From an uncultured Verrucomicrobiota bacterium (GTDB lineage: Bacteria; Verrucomicrobiota; Verrucomicrobiia; Chthoniobacterales; SZAS-18), in contig CALMOL010000474.1 of NCBI GenBank assembly GCA_937871685.1, forward strand, positions 1 to 14,838: 14,838 nucleotides of DNA, in the 5' to 3' direction. Below the pieces are notes generated by a model. It made no database searches. It saw only the letters and a program-made list of their open reading frames with translations, and was not told the DNA's origin. The translations under genes and the position numbers were made by a program. Below are positions 6,933 to 13,275 of this stretch, piece by piece. Positions within the stretch are counted from its first letter, which is position 1; every line of letters starts with the position of its first letter.

Positions 6933-8998
6933 TCCTTCTGTCCGCTGGGCTGGCGGGGGCGCAGGAGCCGCCGCGCGTGGTGGTGTCGGGGGAGGCGAGG
7001 CTCGCCACGCCGCCGGAGCAATCGGGCCTGGACGTGACGGTGGTGAAGGCCGAGGACCTCGCGGCCGCGCCGGCCTTGCGCCTGGACGATCTCTTGCGTG
7101 ACCGCGTGCCCGGCTTCTCGCTTTTCCGGCGCAACGGGTCGCGCACCGCCAATCCCACCGCGCAGGGCGTGTCGCTGCGCAACATCGGTCCCTCCGGCGC
7201 GGGTCGCACGCTCGTGCTGCTCGACGGCATCCCGCAGAACGATCCCTTCGGTGGGTGGGTGTATTGGAGTCGCTTGCCGGTGGCGAGCATCGGCCGCGTG
7301 GAGGTCACGCAAGGCGGCGGCGCGGGCCTGTGGGGCAACGCCGCGCTCGGCGGCACCATCGAATTGATCTCCGCCGAGCCGGCCGGCGACGCGTGGCGCC
7401 TGGAACTCACCGGCGGCAACCGCGGCACCTACGAGGCTGACGTGGCCGGAAGCGTGGCCGTGCCGCTCGCCAATGGCCGCTCCGTCCGCCTCTTCGGCCG
7501 CGCGGATCGCTTCTCGACCGACGGCTACCCGACCGTGCGCGCCGGCCAGCGCGGCCCGGTGGACATCGCGGCTGACGCCCACGCGGACATTCTCGACGGC
7601 GGCGTGCGCTGGGAGATCGGCGACGCCACGGCGCTCACGCTCAAGGTCGGCGGCTTCCAGGAGGATCGCGGCAACGGCACGCCGCTCACCAACAACTCCA
7701 CCCGCGCGCTGGACTTCTCCGCCGCGCTCGACGGCGCCGTGCGTGACCGCGGCATCGTCTGGCAGGCGCAGATCTACGGCCAGTGGCGGGAGTTTTCCTC
7801 GACCTTCTCCGCGGTGAACGACACGCGCACCGCCGAGACGCCGAGCCTCGACCAATCCTCGGTGCCCGCCCACGCCCTCGGCGGCAGCGTGGCGCTGCGC
7901 CTGCCGCTGGGCGACTCGCACCGCCTCGGGCTCGGCGCGGACGTGCGCACCGTGACGGGCGAGACGCGCGAGCGCTTCCGCTTCATCGGGGACCGCTTCA
8001 CGATGAACCGCGCGGCCGGCGGCGAGCAATTCTTCGTCGGCCTCTTCGCCGAGGACGCGTGGAAGCTCGGCCCGCGCACCACGCTCACCGCCGCCGGCCG
8101 GCTCGACTGGCACGCGGACACCGACGGCCATCGCCGCGAGCGTGACCTCGCCACGGGCGCGGTCACGCGCGACGACCGCTTCGCCGATCGCGACGGCCTC
8201 ACCTTCAACGCCCGCCTCGGCGGCACGCACGACCTCCTCGCCGAGCCCGGTGCACTTCGTATTCGCGCCGCGGCGTATTCCGGCTTCCGCGTGCCGACGC
8301 TCAACGAGCTTTATCGCCCCTTCCGCGTTCGCAACGACGTCACCGAGGCCAACCCCGCGCTCTCCCCCGAGCGCCTCTACGGCGCGGAGGCCGGCGTGCA
8401 GTGGAAGCCTGCCTCCGCGTGGACGCTTTCCGCGACGGCGTTTCACAACGAGCTGCACCGCCCCGTGGCGAACGTCACGCTCGCGCAGGGGCCGTCGAAC
8501 ACGCCGCTCTTCGGCGCGCTGCCCGCCGGCGGCGTGGGGCGGCAGCGGCAAAATCTCGGCCGCGCCCGCATCATCGGCGCGCAGGCCGAGGTCGCTTGGA
8601 CGCCGACCAAGGCTTGGCGCTTCGAGGCGTCGTATCTGTTCACCCGCGCCGAGGTCGAGCGCGCCGAGTCGCAGCCAGTCCTCGAGGGCAAACGCCTCGC
8701 GCAAACGCCGCTGCATCAGCTCACCGCCGGTGCGCGCTGGACCGAGGGCCGCTGGCAGGCGAGCGCGCAGCTCCGCTTTTCCGGCGAGCAATTCGAGGAC
8801 GATCTGAACACGCTGCGCCTCGCGCCCGCCGTCACGCTGGACGCGGCCGTGAGCTACCGATTCACCGCGAACTGGCTCGCGCGGGTGTCCGTCGAGAACC
8901 TCCTCAACCAGCGCGCCGAGGCCGGCCGCACCGCCGACGGCCTCGTGACCGAGGGCCAGCCTCGGCTCGTGAGCGGCGGCGTGCGGCGGGAGTGGTGA
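6884..8998 (+). CDS. TonB-dependent outer-membrane receptor
   Basis: Outer-membrane beta-barrel receptor of 704 residues that would take up a ligand using TonB/ExbBD energy; the substrate (siderophore, corrinoid or other) is not identifiable. Residues 1-26 are a signal peptide ending LAGAQE. The plug domain (about 40-165) shows LDDLLRDRVPGFSLFRRNG, GVSLRNIGPSGAGRTLVLLD and the classic RVEVTQGGGAGLWGNAALGG. The rest is the barrel, with alternating-residue strands, the conserved YSGFRVPTLNELYRPFR near residue 465 and NPALSPERLYGAEAGV, and a C-terminal strand ending in Trp (SGGVRREW). Start ATG 6884 gives a clean signal peptide; a TTG 12 nt upstream is possible. Bases 6904-6932 within the signal peptide are a repeat arm. 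No carboxypeptidase-like extension precedes the plug, so this is not a SusC-type protein. The gene is the last rightward one before a convergent gap of 6 nt. Confidence 0.93.
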   Translation: MKTSLPFSVASVPLWLILLSAGLAGAQEPPRVVVSGEARLATPPEQSGLDVTVVKAEDLAAAPALRLDDLLRDRVPGFSLFRRNGSRTANPTAQGVSLRNIGPSGAGRTLVLLDGIPQNDPFGGWVYWSRLPVASIGRVEVTQGGGAGLWGNAALGGTIELISAEPAGDAWRLELTGGNRGTYEADVAGSVAVPLANGRSVRLFGRADRFSTDGYPTVRAGQRGPVDIAADAHADILDGGVRWEIGDATALTLKVGGFQEDRGNGTPLTNNSTRALDFSAALDGAVRDRGIVWQAQIYGQWREFSSTFSAVNDTRTAETPSLDQSSVPAHALGGSVALRLPLGDSHRLGLGADVRTVTGETRERFRFIGDRFTMNRAAGGEQFFVGLFAEDAWKLGPRTTLTAAGRLDWHADTDGHRRERDLATGAVTRDDRFADRDGLTFNARLGGTHDLLAEPGALRIRAAAYSGFRVPTLNELYRPFRVRNDVTEANPALSPERLYGAEAGVQWKPASAWTLSATAFHNELHRPVANVTLAQGPSNTPLFGALPAGGVGRQRQNLGRARIIGAQAEVAWTPTKAWRFEASYLFTRAEVERAESQPVLEGKRLAQTPLHQLTAGARWTEGRWQASAQLRFSGEQFEDDLNTLRLAPAVTLDAAVSYRFTANWLARVSVENLLNQRAEAGRTADGLVTEGQPRLVSGGVRREW

Positions 8999-9004
8999 GG
9001 CTCG

Positions 9005-9592
9005 TTACGCCACGAAGTCTTCCGGGTTCTCCAGCAGGAAACGCAACCGATCCGCCAGCGGGGGAATGAAGCGCGGCGGCCACCTCACATCCACCAAGCC
9101 CACATCGATAAAATCGCGAAGGTGCGTCCGATCCTTATCTCGCCAGACGCACAGCTTGACGCGCACCAGGGCTTCGAGATTGAGAACGGACAGTCCGGCC
9201 AAGTCGGTGCTTTCCTCCATCTCCGGGTTCGGCACGAGCTGGTCCGCCGTCACGCGCTCCCCCGCGAAAAGCACATGAACGGCGTCGCGTGCCTTCGCGT
9301 CAGGGCCGTCGAGAAACATGTCCACCATCCGCGCGTGACGGTAGGTGAAACCGGCGGCTTCCATTACAGCTTGGACGCGCGGCCAGTCGGCGCGCCGCAC
9401 CATGATGTCCACATCTCGTGTGTTGCGCACCGCACCTGCATCGGCTTGCGCGACCCACGCGGCGACGGCGTTGCCGCCGACCACACAGTGCGGCACACCA
9501 GCCTCCCGTAACGCCGCCGTGGCGCGGCGCAGCCGGTCTTGGACGCGCTGCGTGGCTTCCTCCATGCGATCGATAATGGACAGGGCGGACAC
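9005..9592 (-). CDS. Nucleotidyltransferase-fold protein
   Basis: Cytoplasmic protein of 195 residues with the minimal nucleotidyltransferase fold. The motif VVGGNAVAAW (residues 37-46) is the GG/GS loop, and RNTRDVDIMV (56-65) supplies the two metal-binding aspartates D60 and D62. The C-terminal half has VRVKLCVWRDKDRTHLRDFI (143-162), characteristic of a family found scattered in bacteria, sometimes as antitoxin- or AbiEii-like proteins. No partner toxin or HEPN-domain gene is adjacent, so a toxin-antitoxin role is not supported here. The frame starts at GTG 9592; ATG 9565 (MEEATQRVQD) is an equally good start. It follows the GldG-like gene by 48 nt, the only tandem gap in the window without a repeat element, and meets the TonB receptor gene tail-to-tail with 6 nt between stops. 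Function beyond the fold is unknown. Confidence 0.85.
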   Translation of the reverse strand: MSALSIIDRMEEATQRVQDRLRRATAALREAGVPHCVVGGNAVAAWVAQADAGAVRNTRDVDIMVRRADWPRVQAVMEAAGFTYRHARMVDMFLDGPDAKARDAVHVLFAGERVTADQLVPNPEMEESTDLAGLSVLNLEALVRVKLCVWRDKDRTHLRDFIDVGLVDVRWPPRFIPPLADRLRFLLENPEDFVA

Positions 9593-9640
9593 AGCGGCAA
9601 GTTCACACGGCCAACGCTTCCCGCCAGCGGCGTCCCGCGT

Positions 9641-11116
9641 TCACGCCCTCCGCCGACGCCACACGAAAATCCCGAGCGCGGCGGCCAGGGCGGGGATCAG
9701 CAGCACGGTGATTTGAAAGATGCGCTGGAGTTGCGGCTCGGGGATCGTCACGGAAAAGGAGCGCACCGCGCGCGGCGGGATGCCCACCAAGGCTTCGCGG
9801 CGCAGGGACCAGTTCACGGCGGCCAGGGTGAAGTCGGCGCCGGGCTGGGTGAGGTTGTCGTCGAGCAGGTAGGCCGCGTTGGCCACGGCCACGAGGCGGC
9901 CACCGCGCGGCGGGGCGGTGGACGAGGGTTCGGCCGGGGCATCCTCGCGCTCCACGGTGCCGGCGAAGACGAGGTCGGTCTGGCGGTCGCGCGCGGGGTT
10001 CAGCTCCGGGGCGCGCACGCCGGCGGTGCGCCATTCGGGCGTGGCCCAGTAGCCCTTCACGGCCTGGAGGAGGCCCACGGTGCGAAGGCCGGCGGGCAAC
10101 ACGCGCGCCGGCTCCAGCGCGAAGGTGGCGGTGCCGCCGGAGAACACCGGGTTCACGCCTTGGAACTTCTGCGCGAGGCTCGTGCCGCCCAGGAATTCGG
10201 AGATCACGGTGTTCACGATGCCCTGCGGCGGGCCGAAGTTGCCGAAGAGGCGGTCGTCCTGCAGCACCATGCCGAGCGAGCCGAGCCACGCTTGAAGGCG
10301 CGGGGTGAAGGAGTTCGGGTCGAGCAGGACGAGGAAGCGGCCGTTGCGCTCCCAGTATTGGCGCAGCAGGGCGATGTCCGGCTCGGAGGGATCGTATTTG
10401 GCGCCGACGATGAACACGGCGGCGGCGTCCGCGGGCACGGCGGCGGCGTTGGCGAGCGAGAGCTCGGCAATCTTGAGGTTCTCGCGCTCCAGCAACGTGG
10501 TGAAGATGCGGATGGGCGAGGTGGCGCCCAGGTCGGGACCGCCAAGGCCGCGCAGCACATAGATCACGCCTCGCGATGGCTCGACCACCTCGAGCATCGC
10601 GCCGGTGATGGCCGCCTCGCCGCGGAAAGCCACCACGCGCGGCGGCTGGCCGAGCGCGGCTCCGGTGCGATCCCACTCGGCGAGATCGTCGGCGCCAACG
10701 ATCTTCGAGCGGCCCTCGCACTCGACGATCACGAGGTTTTCCTCGCGGCCGACCTTGAAGCGCGCGGCCAGCTCGGAGGCGCGCGATTGGTCTCGGTAGG
10801 GGTTGATGGACTCGACCTCGATGCGCGGCGAGGTGGCGCGGTAGCGTTCCACGAGGAGGTTTACGTCGGCGAAGATGGGCGAGGAATTGCCGAAGAAGAC
10901 CACGAGGCGCACCGGCTTCTGTAGTTCGGCGAGGAAGGCCGTGGTGCGCGCGGTGAGGGTATGATCGCGCTCGCGGGAGAAGTCGTATTTGCGCCAGTGC
11001 CGGAAAGCCAGCCAGTTGGCCGCGGCGACGAGCACGCAGACGGCGATCACCTGCGCGAGGACGTTCGCGCCGATGCGGAAGCGGCGGATGGAGGATTTTG
11101 GAGAGGCGTCGCTCAC
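9641..11116 (-). CDS. GldG-like ABC transporter auxiliary protein
   Basis: Membrane-anchored periplasmic subunit of an ABC-2 system, related to GldG and the ABC_transp_aux family (PF09822). From GTG 11116 it has 491 residues. An N-terminal helix (about 17-36, GANVLAQVIAVCVLVAAANW) leads into the typical YDFSRERDHTLTARTTAFLAELQKPVRL-like segment, here split as YDFSRERDHTLTARTTAFL and LQKPVRLVVFF. A long soluble region includes GRFLVLLDPN, and a C-terminal helix ends IFVWRRRRA. GldG in Bacteroidota belongs to the gliding ABC complex; in other phyla this gene trio is common and its cargo unknown. A TTG at 11137, inside repeat element D, would add seven residues; GTG 11116 is preferred as it avoids the repeat. 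The DUF4340 gene that often follows this trio is absent, a nucleotidyltransferase gene coming next instead. Confidence 0.88.
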   Translation of the reverse strand: MSDASPKSSIRRFRIGANVLAQVIAVCVLVAAANWLAFRHWRKYDFSRERDHTLTARTTAFLAELQKPVRLVVFFGNSSPIFADVNLLVERYRATSPRIEVESINPYRDQSRASELAARFKVGREENLVIVECEGRSKIVGADDLAEWDRTGAALGQPPRVVAFRGEAAITGAMLEVVEPSRGVIYVLRGLGGPDLGATSPIRIFTTLLERENLKIAELSLANAAAVPADAAAVFIVGAKYDPSEPDIALLRQYWERNGRFLVLLDPNSFTPRLQAWLGSLGMVLQDDRLFGNFGPPQGIVNTVISEFLGGTSLAQKFQGVNPVFSGGTATFALEPARVLPAGLRTVGLLQAVKGYWATPEWRTAGVRAPELNPARDRQTDLVFAGTVEREDAPAEPSSTAPPRGGRLVAVANAAYLLDDNLTQPGADFTLAAVNWSLRREALVGIPPRAVRSFSVTIPEPQLQRIFQITVLLIPALAAALGIFVWRRRRA

Positions 11117-11125
11117 GGAGAGGGG

Positions 11126-11278
11126 AAAAAGCTTCAAGCTTCAGGCATCAAGCTTCAAGGAAGGGCAGAAAGGTGGAAGCGCCGAAAAGGAAGAACCAGA
11201 GGTCTGGGATGGTGCGTTGAACCTTTCCGTCTTTCTCCTTCGCGCCTTCCTTGAGGCTTGATGCTTGAAGCTTTCTCC
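11126..11278 (-). repeat. Intergenic inverted-repeat element D (7-nt word)
   Basis: The left arm has four tandem heptamers at 11131-11158 (GCTTCAA, GCTTCAG, GCATCAA, GCTTCAA) followed by GGAAGG. The right arm (11245-11275), read as reverse complement, has three (GCTTCAA, GCATCAA, GCCTCAA) followed by the same GGAAGG. The arms thus differ by one whole heptamer. Outer flanks GGGGAAAAA and GGGAGAAA extend the pairing. In transcription direction the element begins about 5-8 nt after the permease stop and ends 9-14 nt before the GldG-like start. Confidence 0.88.
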
Positions 11279-11282
11279 CTTT

Positions 11283-12038
11283 TCATCTCCGCCACCGGCG
11301 GGACTGGAGGACGAGGAAGGTGAGAAACTGAAGCAGGACCGTGAGACTCAGGTAATAGACCAGCGGGCGAGTATCGATCAGGCCGCGGGTGAACTCATAC
11401 ATGTGCTCGGCGGTCGAGAAGTAGGCCACGATGTCGCGCAGGTTCTGGGAGATGTTCGGCACCACGTAGCCGAGGAAACCGGTGAAGAACACGGCCACGA
11501 TCACGGCGAACGAGGTGACCCACGCGACGATCTGCGAGGAGGTGAGCGCCGAGCACAGCGCGCCCAGCGAGAGGAAGAAGGCGCCCATCAGCAGGATCAG
11601 CAGGAACGACCCGCCATACGCCCCGAGCGCCTGCGCCGCGTCCTCGCGGGTGACCCATTGGAACACGGCGAAATACAGCGTGGTCGGGATCCACAGCAGC
11701 AGGTAGAAGCAGAAGACGCCGAGGAACTTGGCGAGGACGATCTGCCAGTCGCGCACCGGCGCGGTCTGGAGCAATTCCCACGTCCCGAGCCGGAACTCTT
11801 CCGCGTAGAGCCGCATGGTGAGCAGCGGAAACACCGGCAGCAGCGCGAACCAGAAGACGATGGTGTTGAAATACGCCTCCACGAGCGTGACGCCGGCCGG
11901 CCCGCGCGAGAAGGCGGAGACCACCGAGTAGAAGTTCAGCCCCGTGAGCAGGAAGAACGCGCCGAGCACCACGTAGGCCACCGGCGAGTAGAAGAGGGCT
12001 TTCAGTTCGCGCTCGATGAGGGCGAGGAAGGGACGCAT
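11283..12038 (-). CDS. ABC-2 type transporter permease (GldF-like)
   Basis: Integral inner-membrane subunit of 251 residues. It starts MRPFLALIERELKALFYSPV, the usual N-terminus of GldF/NosY-like permeases, and has six hydrophobic helices: about 20-40 (VAYVVLGAFFLLTGLNFYSV), 58-76, 100-125, 138-165, 170-195 and a last one near residue 230-243. The segment RLYAEEFRLGTWELLQTAPV (about 80-100) is the cytoplasmic coupling region seen in this family. It would form the channel with the neighbouring ATPase and the GldG-like protein. ATG 12038 is chosen because homology begins there; the longer open frame upstream runs through repeat element E. No Shine-Dalgarno sequence; the 11 nt before the start are pyrimidine-rich. 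It is flanked by element E upstream and element D downstream. Confidence 0.92.
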   Translation of the reverse strand: MRPFLALIERELKALFYSPVAYVVLGAFFLLTGLNFYSVVSAFSRGPAGVTLVEAYFNTIVFWFALLPVFPLLTMRLYAEEFRLGTWELLQTAPVRDWQIVLAKFLGVFCFYLLLWIPTTLYFAVFQWVTREDAAQALGAYGGSFLLILLMGAFFLSLGALCSALTSSQIVAWVTSFAVIVAVFFTGFLGYVVPNISQNLRDIVAYFSTAEHMYEFTRGLIDTRPLVYYLSLTVLLQFLTFLVLQSRRWRR

Positions 12039-12049
12039 CGGAGAAGAAA

Positions 12050-12174
12050 GGTGAATCGTGAATGGTGAATGGTGAATCGTGGCAACAGGTAAAGGCGGAA
12101 ACCCACGAGCGGCCCGATCAAGGGAAGAGCAGCGACTCGGGATACGATTCACCATTCACGATTCACGATTCACC
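12050..12174 (-). repeat. Intergenic inverted-repeat element E (7-nt word)
   Basis: Arms at 12050-12080 and 12144-12174 match as reverse complements at 30 of 31 positions. Each arm is four tandem heptamers GTGAATC or GTGAATG. The 63-nt interior is unrelated. In transcription direction the first arm overlaps the 3' end of the ABC ATPase gene, encoding its last residues VNRES and the TGA stop (12156-12158). The second arm ends 11 nt before the permease ATG, so the element fills the whole gap between the two genes. Confidence 0.94.
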
Positions 12175-13121
12175 TCCCCCTCCCCCGAGTGAATGATCCG
12201 CACAAACACTTCCTCCAGGCTTGGCTGGCGGCGGGACACCTCGCGCAGAGTCCAGCCGCGCGCGGAAGCCAAACGGAAGACTTCCTCGCGCGGATCCATG
12301 CCGGCGGCGGCGCGCAGCTCGAAGTGGCGCCACTCGCCCGCGCCCCCGGTCACGCGCTCGACGGCCTCCACGCCCGGCAGCGCGGCCAGCAGCGCGGCGG
12401 CGTCCACCGCGCCAGCCGGGGGCTTGGCCTCAATGCGGATGTGCGTGGCGGCGTGGGCCTGCTCGGTCAGCTCGGCCGGCGTGCCCTGCGCGGCGATGCG
12501 GCCGCGATGGATGATGATCACGCGCGAGCACACCGCCTCCACCTCGGGCAGGATGTGCGTGGAGAGGAGCACGGTGTGGCGCTCGCCGAGGGAGCGGATG
12601 AGGTCGCGCACCTGCGCGATTTGCTCGGGGTCGAGGCCGATGGTCGGCTCGTCGAGGATGAGGAGGTCCGGCTCGTGGAGCAGGGCATCAGCCAAGCCCA
12701 CGCGCTGGCGGTAGCCCTTGGAAAGCTGCCCGATGATGCGCCGGCCGACGTCACCGAGCGCGCACTGCTCCTTGGCCGCGGCGACGCGCGCGCGGGCGCG
12801 ATTGCCGGAAAGGCCGCGCAAGGCGGCGCGGTAGGAAAGGTATTCATCCACGCGCAGCTCGGCGGGGATCGGCACGTTTTCCGGCAGGTAGCCGAGGCGG
12901 CGGCGCACCTCCAGCGACTGCTCGAACACGTCGAAGCCGGCCACCCGCGCGCGACCCGAGGTGGCCGGCAGGTAGCAGGCCAGGATTCGCATCGTGGTGG
13001 ACTTGCCGGCGCCGTTCGGGCCGAGGAAGCCGACGATCTCGCCGCGCCCCACCTTGAACGACACGCCGCGCACGGCCGCTTGGCCGGCGTATTCCTTGGT
13101 GAGCTGCTCGACCTCGATCAT
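12156..13121 (-). CDS. ABC transporter ATP-binding protein (GldA-like)
   Basis: Cytoplasmic ATPase of 321 residues energising the ABC-2 permease encoded next. Walker A is GPNGAGKST (34-42), the signature is LSKGYRQR (133-140), Walker B with catalytic Glu is LLILDEPT (153-160), and the switch histidine is H189 in LLSTHILPEVE. The Q-loop region reads GYLPENVPIP (78-87), as in GldA-like proteins where the glutamine is replaced. A C-terminal domain of about 100 residues ends SLEEVFVRII, typical of the ABC-2 ATPase family. ATG 13121 (MIEVEQLTKEYAG) is preferred; the open frame extends 14 codons further through repeat element F. The final residues VNRES are translated from a repeat arm and are unlikely to be conserved. 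Upstream lies the HtrA-type protease gene, downstream the permease gene. Confidence 0.95.
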   Translation of the reverse strand: MIEVEQLTKEYAGQAAVRGVSFKVGRGEIVGFLGPNGAGKSTTMRILACYLPATSGRARVAGFDVFEQSLEVRRRLGYLPENVPIPAELRVDEYLSYRAALRGLSGNRARARVAAAKEQCALGDVGRRIIGQLSKGYRQRVGLADALLHEPDLLILDEPTIGLDPEQIAQVRDLIRSLGERHTVLLSTHILPEVEAVCSRVIIIHRGRIAAQGTPAELTEQAHAATHIRIEAKPPAGAVDAAALLAALPGVEAVERVTGGAGEWRHFELRAAAGMDPREEVFRLASARGWTLREVSRRQPSLEEVFVRIIHSGEGEVNRES

Positions 13122-13131
13122 GCGGGGGAAA

Positions 13132-13272
13132 ACTCGAAGTTCGAAACTCGAAACTCGAAACAAGGCCCGAAAGAAAAAGCACCCGAAAGCGAAACCCGCG
13201 GCCAGGACAAGCTTCCGGCGCTTGCCGTCTTTTCCGGCGCTTGTTTCGAGTTTCGAATTTCGAGCTTCGAGT
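13132..13272 (-). repeat. Intergenic inverted-repeat element F (7-nt word)
   Basis: Arms at 13132-13164 and 13240-13272 are reverse complements at 31 of 33 positions. Each is four tandem heptamers of the ACTCGAA type (variants GTTCGAA, GCTCGAA, ATTCGAA) followed by ACAAG. The interior of 75 nt includes further imperfect pairing, with GCGCCGGAA-type words. In transcription direction the element starts 3 nt after the HtrA-type stop codon and ends 10 nt before the ABC ATPase ATG, occupying almost the entire gap. Confidence 0.93.
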
Positions 13273-13275
13273 CTT

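Noticed and set aside
9005..9592. Nucleotidyltransferase as part of a toxin-antitoxin pair
   Set aside because: No adjacent small HEPN or toxin gene: the neighbours are a TonB receptor (convergent) and a GldG-like protein.
11126..13272. Tandem heptamers as a CRISPR or a coding minisatellite
   Set aside because: Units are 7 nt without spacers, only 3-4 copies, arranged in inverted pairs between genes; no cas genes are present.
1231..13272. Elements as ordinary insertion sequences or transposons
   Set aside because: No transposase in any interior (60-110 nt) and no clear target-site duplications at the outer ends; a non-autonomous MITE-like origin remains possible but is not shown.
5155..13272. 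Elements as simple intrinsic terminators
   Set aside because: Loops are 60-110 nt and most second arms are not followed by a long T run; D and F have only short T4-T5 tracts. Termination is not excluded but the form is atypical.
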